From SKW197 sp049970095 (GTDB lineage Archaea; Thermoplasmatota; Thermoplasmata; Lutacidiplasmatales; SKW197), in NCBI GenBank assembly GCA_049970095.1, contig JBMFNP010000024.1:1-25128 (forward strand): a stretch of 25,128 nt of DNA, in the 5' to 3' direction. Each line of letters starts with the position of its first letter. The stretch's first letter is position 1. A model generated the notes under the pieces. It was not told the DNA's origin, ran no database searches, and saw nothing but the letters and a program-made list of their open reading frames with translations. Both the position numbers and the translations under genes were made by a program. This document shows, piece by piece, positions 1 through 7,920 of the stretch.

Positions 1-224
1 TGATGTGTTTTTGTGGGTGTAGCAATCACAACTGCATCCACCAGATTTTTCAATTCCCTGTAATCCTTATGATATTCTACCCCAAATCTTTCAGCCACTT
101 TTTTCCCTGTGTTTTCATCAATATCTGAAACTGCAACAAGAACCGCATCTTTTTCAAGTGTGGATATTACCCTTGCATGGTTCTGCCCCATTACTCCCGT
201 GCCAATCACACCAATTTTGAGCAT
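1..224 (-). CDS. Gfo/Idh/MocA-family NAD(P)-dependent oxidoreductase, N-terminal fragment
   Basis: The reading frame starts at ATG (224-222) and runs off the left edge, so only the first 74 codons are visible. The N-terminus MLKIGVIGTGVMGQNHARV is a textbook Rossmann dinucleotide-binding start (GxGxxG at residues 8-13), followed by a second strand ending in VAVSDID and, near the edge, DAVVIATPTKTH, which is the usual third strand and loop of this family. The family oxidises or reduces sugars, inositols or similar polyols with NAD(P); the substrate cannot be told from this fragment. A TATA-like stretch lies at about 255-266, predicting a very short leader. Unlike the family member at 15418-16368, the nucleotide-binding glycines are intact here. 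Confidence 0.85.
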   Translation of the reverse strand, partial: MLKIGVIGTGVMGQNHARVISTLEKDAVLVAVSDIDENTGKKVAERFGVEYHKDYRELKNLVDAVVIATPTKTH

Positions 225-254
225 ACTAGGACCATAGTTCACATATATCGGGAA

Positions 255-266
255 GTATTAAATATT
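255..266 (-). promoter_or_regulatory. TATA-like element for the Gfo/Idh/MocA gene
   Basis: On the minus strand an AT-rich box (AATATTTAATAC) lies about 35 bases before the ATG at 224, placing transcription start close to 235. The left end of repeat copy 1 is only about 12 bp away. The box is nearly symmetrical, so strand is judged from the gene position only. Confidence 0.4.
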
Positions 267-277
267 TTCTTTTCAGA

Positions 278-406
278 GAGGAACATAACTTTTGTTTGAA
301 AATTCAAAATTTTGGACTTAGGTCTTACCATTGCTACTTGGCAGGCTCTCGGTTTCCCGGCTGAGATTATTAGATAAATCTCATCAACCAAAGTTAGGGT
401 TCCCCG
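278..406. repeat. 130-bp interspersed repeat, copy 1 (MITE-like)
   Basis: This 129-bp stretch is about 95% identical to 12431-12560 (six substitutions and one single-base indel by eye). Its ends form imperfect terminal inverted repeats: GAGGAACATAACTTTTG at 278-294 against the reverse complement of 388-405, GGGGAACCCTAACTTTGG. It is flanked by TCAGA at 273-277 and again at 407-411, which looks like a 5-bp target duplication. Inside is a perfect 7-bp stem, TGAGATT/AATCTCA, at 362-383. It starts directly after the hel308 stop codon, which lies inside the right TCAGA. No convincing protein is encoded. I infer a small non-autonomous mobile element; a structured RNA is the alternative. Confidence 0.75.
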
Positions 407-2569
407 TCAGAAGGAATCAAGGGTAACACTCCCGCAAACATGTTTTTTTTCCTGGGTATTGCCTGCACCCGCATATTCCTTGAGTTTAACTGAGAGTTTC
501 TTTCCAATTCCATCAATATTTGCCAGAAAATCAAGATTTGCATTTCGGATATCATCCAGGTTCCTTATTCCTGCTTTGAAAAGGTTTCTTGCCCGCACTC
601 TCCCGATTTCTGGGATTTCCACAAGAGGAATGAGTTCGGGTTTAATTCCATATTTCACCTGGACGATCATCTGGTCCAGTGGTCTGAACCACGCAGGTGA
701 GAAAATTTTTGCAAGTTCACGATAGGCATGCAATAGCCATTCCGCAAGTTCTATACGATTTCTCACATCACCAGGCCCTATATCATAATTTTTGATAATT
801 ATATCCTCTGACACCTCATTAACCCAGTCATGCAAAAATGCTGCAGTTTTGAGACCACTGTAATAAAACTGTTCTTCTACCCCATCATCTGGAGAAAGGA
901 GAAGAAATCTTTCCCATTCCTGGTAGAATGTGTCAAGCCACAGGGAATCCTTTTTTTTAAGAGTTATAGGTTCCATATCTGGTGCTAAACTTATCACATG
1001 AAAGACACCTACATTCGTCAGTTCTCTCTTTTTCATCATTGAATCCCTGAAAATAACTGCACTTACAGGGTCAATGTACAGTTCACTGGTTCTTTCACCA
1101 AAGAGAGTTGGTATAAACTCATCAGATTCCATTTTGACAAATTCCTCATTTAGGAGAAAGCTAATTACTTCATTCAAAGTTCCTTCCAGAGCATGGAGAT
1201 TTCCCTGGTGTGCAAGAAATGTTTTTGCTATGAAATCATACAGAGATTTCAGATTGCTCACCCTCTTTGTGGCTATCAAAGCAAGCACATGTTTTCTCAG
1301 TGCACTTAGCAATGCAAGCTTTGAGCTTACATCTTCCACATCTCCCAGAATATAACGGTTGTACAGTTCTTCCATCTGTGTAGGATCTTTTGCAATGATC
1401 AATGCTTCTCCCTCTCTATCATATTTGGGTCTTCCTGCCCTCCCACACATCTGCTTTATTTCCATAACTGGCAGATTCCTTCTTCCATAGTCCGCATACC
1501 TCCACACTTCTTTTATCACCACCCTTCTTGCTGGTAGATTAATCCCTGCTGCCAATGTGGGTGTGGCAACAATACACTTTATGTAGCCAGCCCTGAATGC
1601 GTTCTCAACAATCCTCCGTGTATTATTTGTGAGTGAAGCATTGTGGTACGCACACCCATGTATTATGCAGGAAGCCAAGCTTTGATGGGCACTTGTGCAC
1701 TCGTTATCTGCTTCCTTAATTTCTTCTGCAATTTTTTTCAGGCGAGCAAGCGTCTCCTCATCAATCTCCTTTTTTACAAATTTACCAAGATTTTTTGCAG
1801 TAAGTTCACTTCCTTTGCGGGTGTTCGTAAAAATCAATACCTGCCCCCCGTTTCTGATGCATTCACATGCAAGAGAAACCAGTGGTTCCGAAGTAGGAAT
1901 GAACTCTCTATGCGTCCCATCCTTATAGAAAATCATATTTGAGCAGAAAATCCCTTCTTTAAGCACCACAGGTCTCCAGTCCATTGAAATGTGCTCTGCA
2001 CCAAGCCAATCAGCAAGTTCTTTTGAGTTTTGCACCGTGGCTGAAAGGGCAATAATCTGCACATCCTTTCTGAGCAGGAAGTTTGTGAGCAGGATTTCCA
2101 TCGTGGGACCTCTATCTCCATCCGCAAGCAGGTGCACTTCGTCAGCCACAACAATCTGCACGCTCTCCATGAATTCGTTTCTGTGGCGCATCAGTGCATC
2201 AGCTTTTTCAGATGTCATGATTACAATATCATAACTGCTGAGTTTTTCATCTCTGGTATCGTAGTCACCTATAGAAATTCCAACCCTTGCACCGATTTTC
2301 TCCAGAATTTTTAAATCATCGTATTTTTCAGTGGCAAGTGCACGGAGTGGCACAATATAGACAGATTTTTTTCCTTCAACAAATCCTTTGGCAATTGCAA
2401 GATAGGCAATCAAGGATTTACCAGAAGCGGTGGGAACAGCCACAACCACATTCCTGCCAGCAAGTACAGGGCCCATTGCCCTCTCCTGGGGTGGATAAAG
2501 TGTGCTTATACCCATCTCTTGGTACAGCGAAATCACATTTTCTGGCAGCGGTAACTCTGAAAGTTTCAT
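407..2569 (-). CDS. hel308: ATP-dependent DNA helicase Hel308
   Basis: Superfamily 2 Ski2-like 3'-5' DNA helicase that unwinds lagging strands at stalled forks; 720 aa, normal for the family. Visible motifs: Walker A VPTASGKS (residues 45-52), Walker B DEVH (143-146), motif III LSATV, and motif VI QMCGRAGRPKYD, which with the preceding TPTLAAGINLPAR marks RecA domain 2. After the winged-helix and ratchet region a C-terminal helix-hairpin-helix (NLDFLANIDGIGKKLSVKL) closes the fold. I chose ATG at 2569 over the upstream TTG at 2578 because a minus-strand AATATAC box near 2592 predicts an essentially leaderless start there and the family begins just before this sequence. The C-terminal tail after the HhH (GAGNTQEKKHVCGSVTLDSF) is not family-like, and the stop lies at the edge of repeat copy 1, so the last residues may have been altered by insertion. 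Confidence 0.95.
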   Translation of the reverse strand: MKLSELPLPENVISLYQEMGISTLYPPQERAMGPVLAGRNVVVAVPTASGKSLIAYLAIAKGFVEGKKSVYIVPLRALATEKYDDLKILEKIGARVGISIGDYDTRDEKLSSYDIVIMTSEKADALMRHRNEFMESVQIVVADEVHLLADGDRGPTMEILLTNFLLRKDVQIIALSATVQNSKELADWLGAEHISMDWRPVVLKEGIFCSNMIFYKDGTHREFIPTSEPLVSLACECIRNGGQVLIFTNTRKGSELTAKNLGKFVKKEIDEETLARLKKIAEEIKEADNECTSAHQSLASCIIHGCAYHNASLTNNTRRIVENAFRAGYIKCIVATPTLAAGINLPARRVVIKEVWRYADYGRRNLPVMEIKQMCGRAGRPKYDREGEALIIAKDPTQMEELYNRYILGDVEDVSSKLALLSALRKHVLALIATKRVSNLKSLYDFIAKTFLAHQGNLHALEGTLNEVISFLLNEEFVKMESDEFIPTLFGERTSELYIDPVSAVIFRDSMMKKRELTNVGVFHVISLAPDMEPITLKKKDSLWLDTFYQEWERFLLLSPDDGVEEQFYYSGLKTAAFLHDWVNEVSEDIIIKNYDIGPGDVRNRIELAEWLLHAYRELAKIFSPAWFRPLDQMIVQVKYGIKPELIPLVEIPEIGRVRARNLFKAGIRNLDDIRNANLDFLANIDGIGKKLSVKLKEYAGAGNTQEKKHVCGSVTLDSF

Positions 2570-2684
2570 GGTCTTCAATGGATAATGTATATTGGAATTT
2601 AGTTTTTGTGCTTGAAATGGGGATGCAGAAATTTTTGGATGTGGAATTTTCTAGAAATTTTTAAGATAACCTCAACATAGCAGC

Positions 2685-2704
2685 GGTAGCGAATGGTAGC
2701 GAAT
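2685..2704 (+). promoter_or_regulatory. Tandem 10-bp repeat next to the psmA TATA box
   Basis: GGTAGCGAAT occurs twice head to tail (2685-2694, 2695-2704), ending one base before the TATA box. This is the BRE/activator position in archaeal promoters, and a 10-bp spacing puts both copies on the same helix face. A regulator site is inferred, not shown. Confidence 0.4.
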
Positions 2705-2705
2705 G

Positions 2706-2715
2706 TTTTATATTT
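2706..2715 (+). promoter_or_regulatory. psmA operon TATA box
   Basis: TTTTATATTT is a good archaeal TATA box; transcription should begin near 2736. This rules out the in-frame ATG at 2716, which would lie upstream of the transcript, and supports the psmA start at 2746. Confidence 0.6.
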
Positions 2716-2745
2716 ATGTTAAATATGTGCATTCTCGGTGTTAGT

Positions 2746-3459
2746 ATGGACATGCAACCAGGTCAAATGGCATATGATAGAGCAATCACAGTATTCTCGC
2801 CAGATGGACGACTGTTTCAGGTAGAATATGCAAGAGAAGCGGTAAAAAGAGGTTCCACTACTTTGGGAATTGTTTTCAAGGATGGTGTTCTCTTGCTTGC
2901 AGACAAACGACTTTCCACAAAACTTGCAGTCCCAAATTCTATAGAAAAAATATACATACTGGATGAACACATTGGATGTGCTACCTCAGGTCTTGTGGCA
3001 GACGCTAGAGTTCTTGTAGATTATGCAAGAGTGGTAGCTCAGATAAACAAGGTTACTTACAACGAAAAAATTTCTGTAGAAATGCTGGTAAAGCGAATCT
3101 GTGATTACAAGCAGACCTATACGCAATATGGCGGAGTAAGACCTTTTGGTACCTCTCTTCTTGTAGCAGGAGTTGATGAGTTTGGACCGCAGCTGTATGA
3201 GACGGACCCAAGTGGTTCGCTTACCGGTTACAAAGCCGCATGCATCGGCGCAAACAAGGAAAAGGTTCTTGAGTACTTTGAGGAAAACTACAAAGAAGGT
3301 ATGAGCATGGATGAAGCTGTAATTATGGGGCTGAAAGCCCTGAAAGAAGTTTCCAGGGATGTCCCCCTCTCTGTAGAAATTGGTGCGGTCACACTCACGA
3401 AGGCTTTTTCAAGGCTAACACAAGAAGAAGTTCAGAAATACCTGGAGAAGGTGAAATAA
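2746..3459 (+). CDS. psmA: 20S proteasome alpha subunit
   Basis: Forms the outer rings of the archaeal 20S proteasome and the gate through which unfolded substrates and the PAN/CDC48 ATPases engage. The N-terminal alpha signature YDRAITVFSPDGRLFQVEYA is complete and is followed by AVKRGSTTLGI and the Ntn-hydrolase fold (ADKRLSTKL, FGTSLLVAGVD, YEVDPSG-like YETDPSGS). No catalytic N-terminal Thr is expected or seen. The start at 2746 (237 aa, MDMQPGQMAYDRAI) is chosen because it lies 10 bases after the predicted transcription start; ATG 2752 is also possible, and ATG 2716 overlaps the TATA box. First gene of the operon running to rpoP; SBDS begins three bases after its stop. The proteasome beta subunit is not in this window. 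Confidence 0.95.
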   Translation: MDMQPGQMAYDRAITVFSPDGRLFQVEYAREAVKRGSTTLGIVFKDGVLLLADKRLSTKLAVPNSIEKIYILDEHIGCATSGLVADARVLVDYARVVAQINKVTYNEKISVEMLVKRICDYKQTYTQYGGVRPFGTSLLVAGVDEFGPQLYETDPSGSLTGYKAACIGANKEKVLEYFEENYKEGMSMDEAVIMGLKALKEVSRDVPLSVEIGAVTLTKAFSRLTQEEVQKYLEKVK

Positions 3460-3462
3460 AAA

Positions 3463-4167
3463 ATGGTGAAGCTAGAGGACTCAGTTATCGCAAGGCTTCA
3501 GATTGGCGAAAGCAGTTTTGAGATTCTGGTTGACCCAAAGGCAGTGCAGATGATAAGAGACGGGAAAGAGGTAAACCTAATGGATTATCTTGTAATTGAT
3601 GAAATCTTTAAAGATGCAAGAAAAGGGGAGAGGGTCTCTGAGGAACATCTGAAAAAGAATTTTGGCACAGAGGATGTGCTTGAGATCGCAAAGATAATAA
3701 TTCAGAAAGGTGAAGTTCAACTTACCACGGAACAGCGGAGACAGATGCAGGAAGCAAAACGAAGGCAGATTGTTGAAATAATCGCAAGGAATGCAATAAA
3801 TCCCCAGACAGGCACTCCCCATCCGCCAGCGAGAATTGAATCTGCGATCAAAGAGGCAAAGGTACATATTGACCCCTTCAAACCTGCAGATGCCCAGGTG
3901 CAGGATGTGCTGTCAGCACTTCGCCCAATCATTCCCATAAAGTTTGATACAGTGAAGATTGCAGTAAAACTCTCCCCCACAGATTATCCAAGAGTAATCG
4001 GAGATATCAAAGGATTTGGCAAAATCACACAGGAAGAATGGCAGTCAAATGGGTACTGGATTGGAATTGTGGAGATGCCCGCAGGTATGCAAACTGACTT
4101 TTTTGAAAAACTGAATCATAAAACGAAGGGCGCTGCAGAAACCAGAATCCTCAAATCTCATAGTTAA
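3463..4167 (+). CDS. sdo1: SBDS-family ribosome maturation protein
   Basis: Orthologue of eukaryotic SBDS/Sdo1, which with an EF-2-like GTPase releases the anti-association factor (aIF6) from new 50S subunits. The 234-aa protein has the usual three domains: an N-terminal FYSH domain (residues 1 to about 90, with VKLEDSVIARL and LVDPKAV), a helical middle domain with the strongly conserved NAINPQTGTPHPPARIE, and a C-terminal ferredoxin-like domain (about 165-230) starting near IPIKFDTVKIAVKL. Starts at ATG three bases after psmA and ends just before rrp4. The SBDS-Rrp4-Rrp41-Rrp42 order is classical for archaea. The length and motifs leave no real alternative. Confidence 0.95.
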   Translation: MVKLEDSVIARLQIGESSFEILVDPKAVQMIRDGKEVNLMDYLVIDEIFKDARKGERVSEEHLKKNFGTEDVLEIAKIIIQKGEVQLTTEQRRQMQEAKRRQIVEIIARNAINPQTGTPHPPARIESAIKEAKVHIDPFKPADAQVQDVLSALRPIIPIKFDTVKIAVKLSPTDYPRVIGDIKGFGKITQEEWQSNGYWIGIVEMPAGMQTDFFEKLNHKTKGAAETRILKSHS

Positions 4168-4188
4168 AAACAAGTGAAGAGTGATGCC

Positions 4189-4896
4189 ATGAATGAAGAA
4201 AAAAAAGAAATAATAAGCAGGAAAATTGTAGTGCCGGGCGAATTGTTGGTAAAAGGTCAGATGAAACCAGGAGTCGGAACATATGCAAGAGACGGGCAGA
4301 TATTTGCGGCAACGGTGGGAATTCTGAACATCCACGGAAACTATGTAAATGTAATTCCTTTGAGTGGCAAATATATTCCCAGAGTTGGAGATGTGGTAAT
4401 TGGGAAAATCATAGATGTCGCTCCCACAAATTGGCTTGTTGACATAAACGCACCATATCCTGCACCGCTTCATATAACTGGAACACCATGGCGAATAGAA
4501 ATGGGAGAAACCCAGAAATATCTTGATATTGGAGATATGGTGCTCTGCGAAGTGGAAGCGGTGGATGAAACAAAGAGGGTGATGGTGACAATGGCAAGAC
4601 CCGGTTGCAAGAAACTGACAAGCGGGGAAATCATAGAAATCACACCCACGAAAGTTCCCCGTGTAATTGGAAAAGGAGGCTCTATGATTAACCTTCTTAA
4701 AAACTACACTAGGTGCAGGATTTTTGTGGGGCAGAATGGCAGGATATGGCTTGAAGGAAATGTTGAGATGATTGCACTTGCAATTTTAGCTATCAGGAAA
4801 ATTGAAGAGGAGTCGCATCTTCTCGGGTTAACTGAAGCAATCAAGAATTTTCTTGAAGAGCGCACTAAAACTGGCACAAAATCTGAAGGTCAATAA
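4189..4896 (+). CDS. rrp4: Exosome complex RNA-binding protein Rrp4
   Basis: Cap subunit of the archaeal exosome; it binds RNA above the Rrp41/Rrp42 hexamer and feeds 3' ends to the pore. Domain order: N-terminal beta domain (VVPGELLVKGQMKPGVGTY), S1 domain (about residues 60-140, with RVGDVVIGKIIDV) and KH domain (about 145-215, with the GxxG element GKGGSMINLL). Length is 235 aa from ATG 4189. An in-frame GTG at 4174 would add five residues, but GTGAT just before 4189 resembles an SD while nothing resembles one before 4174. The exact start is therefore uncertain by five codons; the family assignment is not. Confidence 0.94.
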   Translation: MNEEKKEIISRKIVVPGELLVKGQMKPGVGTYARDGQIFAATVGILNIHGNYVNVIPLSGKYIPRVGDVVIGKIIDVAPTNWLVDINAPYPAPLHITGTPWRIEMGETQKYLDIGDMVLCEVEAVDETKRVMVTMARPGCKKLTSGEIIEITPTKVPRVIGKGGSMINLLKNYTRCRIFVGQNGRIWLEGNVEMIALAILAIRKIEEESHLLGLTEAIKNFLEERTKTGTKSEGQ

Positions 4897-4910
4897 GAGG
4901 TGTAATTTTT

Positions 4911-5663
4911 ATGAGTGGAATAGGTATTGAAAACAAACCAAAACTGGTTAATGAGAACAATTTGAGAATAGACGGGAGAAAACTGGATGAACTCAGGCCT
5001 ATAAGAATTGAGGCTGGAGTATTGAAAAGGGCAGATGGCTCTGCGTATGTGGAATGGGGAGAAAATAAAGTGCTGGCTGCAGTGTATGGTCCAAGAGAGG
5101 CAAAACCCAAACACATCCAGAATCCATCAAGGGCGATTGTGCAGTGCAGATACAATATGGCGCCTTTTTCTGTATCTGAGCGCAAGAGACCAGGACCAGA
5201 TAGAAGGTCTGTGGAAATCTCAAAAATCACAGGGGAGGTTTTTGAGCATGTGCTTTTCCTTGAGATGTTTCCCAGGGCGTCAATTGACATATTTATAGAG
5301 GTACTCCAGGCAAATGCGGGCACACGGTGTGCAGGAATAACAGCGGCCTCGGTTGCACTGGCTGATGCAGGAATTCCAATGGCGGACCTTGTACCTGCAT
5401 GTGCTGCTGGAAAGATTGACGGGAAAATTGCCCTTGATCTGAGAAAAGAAGAGGACAACTATGGTGAGGCAGACCTACCAGTAGCAATAATTCCCAGGAC
5501 AAAAGAAATTGTACTTCTGCAGATGGATGGAAATATGAGTGTCCAGGAATTTGAGACTGCGATGGAAATGACAATCAATGCATGCATGAAAATATACGAA
5601 CTTCAGAAAGAGGCATTGAAAAGGAAGTACAGCACGGAACAAGATGCAGATAGAGAACAATAG
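4911..5663 (+). CDS. rrp41: Exosome complex exonuclease subunit Rrp41
   Basis: Catalytic RNase PH-type subunit that degrades RNA phosphorolytically from the 3' end and can add heteropolymeric tails; works as an Rrp41-Rrp42 hexamer. Visible signatures: LRIDGRKLDELRPIRIE at the N-terminus, the RNA-binding arginine stretch SERKRPGPDRRS, NAGTRCAGITAASVALADAGI, and the catalytic acidic loop DLRKEEDNYGEADLPVA. Length 250 aa, normal. SD GAGGTG at about 4896-4901 stands nine bases before ATG 4911, overlapping the end of rrp4. The SD-containing start of rrp42 abuts its stop. Confidence 0.96.
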   Translation: MSGIGIENKPKLVNENNLRIDGRKLDELRPIRIEAGVLKRADGSAYVEWGENKVLAAVYGPREAKPKHIQNPSRAIVQCRYNMAPFSVSERKRPGPDRRSVEISKITGEVFEHVLFLEMFPRASIDIFIEVLQANAGTRCAGITAASVALADAGIPMADLVPACAAGKIDGKIALDLRKEEDNYGEADLPVAIIPRTKEIVLLQMDGNMSVQEFETAMEMTINACMKIYELQKEALKRKYSTEQDADREQ

Positions 5664-5673
5664 AGGTGAGGAA

Positions 5674-6450
5674 ATGAGTGAAGATATAGTTTCTGAGATA
5701 ATGCGAGACTATCTCCAGCAACTTGCTGAAAAAGGTACAAGAATTGATGGCAGAAAGCATGATGAATACAGGAAGATAGAAGTAAAAAAGAATGTAATTG
5801 CTTCTGCAAATGGCTCAGCGCAGGTTTCCATAGGAAATACTTCTGTGCTAGTTGGAGTAAAAATTGAACTGGGGGAACCTTTTCCAGATACGCCAAACAT
5901 GGGAGTACTAACAACAAATGCAGAATTAATCCCTCTTGCCTCGCCCACTTTCGAACCAGGTCCTCCCAGTGAAGAGGGAATTGAACTTGCTAGAGTTGTT
6001 GATAGAGGTCTGAGAGAGGGACAGGTCATTGACCTGGAAAAACTCTGCATAACTCCAGGAGAGAAGGTTTGGATTGTATTTGTAGATATTCATGTACTGG
6101 ATTATGATGGGAATTTATTTGATGCATCATATCTGGCATCCCTTGCAGCCCTCACGAGTGCAAAGGTACCCGCATCTACATATGGGCTGGGAGAGGATTA
6201 CCCATTGCCAGTAAAGGGATTTCCTATTGAATGCACCGTGGTAAAGATAAAGAATTCTCTCATGATAGACCCAGCACTGGATGAAGAAAAAATTGCAGAT
6301 GCAAGATTGACTGTAGCCATTGATGAAGGAGGTAATATTCGCGCAATCCAAAAAGGGCTTTCAGGTGCGCTTACCCCAGAGGAAGTGAAGAAAATTATAA
6401 GTATGTGTCGTGTTTCCTCACAGTATCTCAGAGAACTTATAATGAAATAA
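5674..6450 (+). CDS. rrp42: Exosome complex subunit Rrp42
   Basis: Non-catalytic RNase PH-fold partner of Rrp41, needed to complete the active sites and RNA path. Features: GTRIDGRKHDEYRKIEV, SANGSAQVSIGNTSVLVGVK, SPTFEPGPPSEEGIELARVVDRGLR-type helix, and DIHVLDYDGNLFDASYLA. It lacks the acidic catalytic loop seen in Rrp41, as expected. The start is set at ATG 5674 (258 aa) because GAGGTGAG lies four bases before it; the in-frame ATG at 5644 would overlap rrp41 by 20 bases and lacks an SD. Member of the psmA-rpoP operon. Confidence 0.95.
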   Translation: MSEDIVSEIMRDYLQQLAEKGTRIDGRKHDEYRKIEVKKNVIASANGSAQVSIGNTSVLVGVKIELGEPFPDTPNMGVLTTNAELIPLASPTFEPGPPSEEGIELARVVDRGLREGQVIDLEKLCITPGEKVWIVFVDIHVLDYDGNLFDASYLASLAALTSAKVPASTYGLGEDYPLPVKGFPIECTVVKIKNSLMIDPALDEEKIADARLTVAIDEGGNIRAIQKGLSGALTPEEVKKIISMCRVSSQYLRELIMK

Positions 6451-6475
6451 GGAATGAAATCTTTATGGTGATAAA

Positions 6476-6844
6476 ATGAGCAGACGCACAAAGAAGGTAG
6501 GAATTGCTGGAAAGTACGGAGCAAGATACGGTATAAGAATAAGAAAGAGGTTGCAAGATGTAGAATCTGCTATGAAAGAAAAGTATCCGTGTCCTAAATG
6601 TACCACAGGGATTCTTAAGAGGGTGAGTACTGGGGTTTTTGAGTGTCGAAAGTGTGGGGTGAAAATAGCGAGCAGCGCCTATTATCCCACACCGCCAAAA
6701 GCAATCACGAAGAAGCTTGAAGAAGAGGTTTCTGAGAAAAAAACACCCGAGGAAGGAGTGGCAACAAGGAAAGTTAAGAAAGTAAAAAAGATAATGGTTG
6801 AGGAAAAAAAGGAAGAAGAGAAGGAGGTTGAGAAAAATGTATAG
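6476..6844 (+). CDS. rpl37ae: 50S ribosomal protein L37Ae (eL43), with charged C-terminal tail
   Basis: Zinc-ribbon protein of the large subunit. The N-terminus SRRTKKVGIAGKYGARYG is diagnostic and the four zinc ligands are Cys39, Cys42, Cys57 and Cys60 (CPKC...CRKC). At 122 aa it is longer than the roughly 90-residue archaeal norm: residues from about 80 onward are a Lys/Glu-rich tail. GGTGAT precedes the ATG by a few bases. The last codons overlap the start of rpoP by eight bases, indicating translational coupling. The tail composition suggests an unstructured extension rather than a new domain. Confidence 0.93.
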   Translation: MSRRTKKVGIAGKYGARYGIRIRKRLQDVESAMKEKYPCPKCTTGILKRVSTGVFECRKCGVKIASSAYYPTPPKAITKKLEEEVSEKKTPEEGVATRKVKKVKKIMVEEKKEEEKEVEKNV

Positions 6845-6965
6845 ATGCGCAAGGTGTAAGGAACCTCTCAAGCCCGAAGCAATTACCCTTCAATGTGAGA
6901 AATGTGGCTGCAGAATGTTTTACAAGGACCGACCCAATGTGAAGAAAGTTATAAAGGTGAGGTAG
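6837..6965 (+). CDS. rpoP: DNA-directed RNA polymerase subunit P (Rpb12/Rpc10 homologue)
   Basis: A 42-residue protein beginning MYRCARCKEPLKPEAITLQC. It is the small zinc-binding RNA polymerase subunit equivalent to eukaryotic Rpb12: Cys4, Cys7, Cys20 and Cys23 bind zinc, and the conserved block RMFYKDRPNVKKVIKVR ends the protein exactly as in the family. The start overlaps the end of rpl37ae; a strong SD (GGAGGTTG, about 6822-6829) lies within the upstream gene. Last gene of the psmA operon; it converges on rnz with seven bases between stops. The L37Ae-RpoP pair is a common archaeal arrangement. Confidence 0.95.
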   Translation: MYRCARCKEPLKPEAITLQCEKCGCRMFYKDRPNVKKVIKVR

Positions 6966-6972
6966 GTAAACA

Positions 6973-7884
6973 TTAGACCTCAAACTCTCTGTACCTGAGT
7001 GTTAGGGTGTCCATGTCCAGGGGCGCAATTGTATTTTCAAATATCGTTTTTGCCTCATCTAATAATGGTTGGACTTCACGGTATCTCTGGCTGTAGTGAA
7101 TGAGTGCCAGTTTTTTTGCATTGCATTCAATTGCATTTTGTGCTGCTTGCTTTGCACTGCTGTGCCCAAATTCGTTCAGTTTCTCTCTTAAGGACTCGCA
7201 CCCTGTTGCGTCGTGAATTAAAAGTGTGCAATTTTTTACAATTTTTGTGTCCCATCCGGGTGTGGTATCTGTGCAGTACGCTACGGAAAGCCCTTTGCGC
7301 TTTGGTCCCATAACCACATCAGGAGTAATTTCCTTTCCATTTATTTTTACACTTTTCCCGCGTTGCAAATTCCCGTACAGGCGCTTTGGAATTCCTAGTG
7401 CTTCTGCTATTTCCACCAAAAACTTCCCAGCCCTTTCCTCTTCCTGAAACAGGTATCCATTTGTGGGCACAGTGTGGCATAATTTGAATGCATATACCTT
7501 AAACCCATTGCCACAAACACAATCTCCGTGTGAGAGGCTCTTTGGAGTTATATCATAATCAAGTGCATAATAACCTGTATTCAGAATGTTGTTTACAATC
7601 TCTTCGGTGCCTTCTGGTCCATATATGCTGATGGGTTCTGTTCTTCCCAGCATTCCCATTGTCTGAAGGAGTCCTGGCAAGCCTAGAAAGTGATCTCCAT
7701 GATAATGGGTGATAAATATTTTTTTTATTTTCATGAAACTTACAGTGCTTCGCATGATCTGCTTCTGACAGCCTTCAGAGCAGTCAAACAGTACAACTTC
7801 ACTCTTGTAACGGATGGCAACTGAAACCGTATTTCTTGTGAGGGTTGGAATTGTTCCCCCAGTGCCCAAGAAGGTAACTTCCAT
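6973..7884 (-). CDS. rnz: Ribonuclease Z (tRNA 3' endonuclease)
   Basis: Metallo-beta-lactamase-fold enzyme that cuts the 3' trailer from tRNA precursors; 303 aa, the usual short tRNase Z form. The N-terminus MEVTFLGTGGTIPT is typical, and the metal-binding motif THYHGDH has His60, His62, Asp64 and His65. Further ligands are expected in CHTVP, in CTDT and in GHSS, all present. The exosite region (about 155-185) is also present, so this is the tRNA enzyme and not a relative. A minus-strand TATA box at about 7908-7917 places transcription start next to the ATG, so the mRNA is probably leaderless. It is convergent with rpoP. Confidence 0.94.
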   Translation of the reverse strand: MEVTFLGTGGTIPTLTRNTVSVAIRYKSEVVLFDCSEGCQKQIMRSTVSFMKIKKIFITHYHGDHFLGLPGLLQTMGMLGRTEPISIYGPEGTEEIVNNILNTGYYALDYDITPKSLSHGDCVCGNGFKVYAFKLCHTVPTNGYLFQEEERAGKFLVEIAEALGIPKRLYGNLQRGKSVKINGKEITPDVVMGPKRKGLSVAYCTDTTPGWDTKIVKNCTLLIHDATGCESLREKLNEFGHSSAKQAAQNAIECNAKKLALIHYSQRYREVQPLLDEAKTIFENTIAPLDMDTLTLRYREFEV

Positions 7885-7907
7885 GTGTGGAAAAAAAGGT
7901 TTCGGGA

Positions 7908-7917
7908 GATATACTTT
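7908..7917 (-). promoter_or_regulatory. rnz TATA box
   Basis: The minus strand reads AAAGTATATC here, centred about 28 bases before the rnz ATG, which predicts a leaderless transcript. The box lies just beside the GC-rich hairpin array. Confidence 0.5.
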
Positions 7918-7920
7918 ACT

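Noticed and set aside
361..385. C/D-box guide RNA in the repeat (TTGATGA and CTGA-like boxes)
   Set aside because: The C box is imperfect, the boxes fall inside a 7-bp hairpin, and no guide sequence could be assigned.
278..406. Repeat copies as remnants of a transposase gene
   Set aside because: A short shared open frame exists on the minus strand, but it has no recognisable motif and the copies differ by a frameshifting indel.
2716..2745. psmA start at ATG 2716
   Set aside because: That codon overlaps the TATA box, so it is upstream of the predicted transcript.
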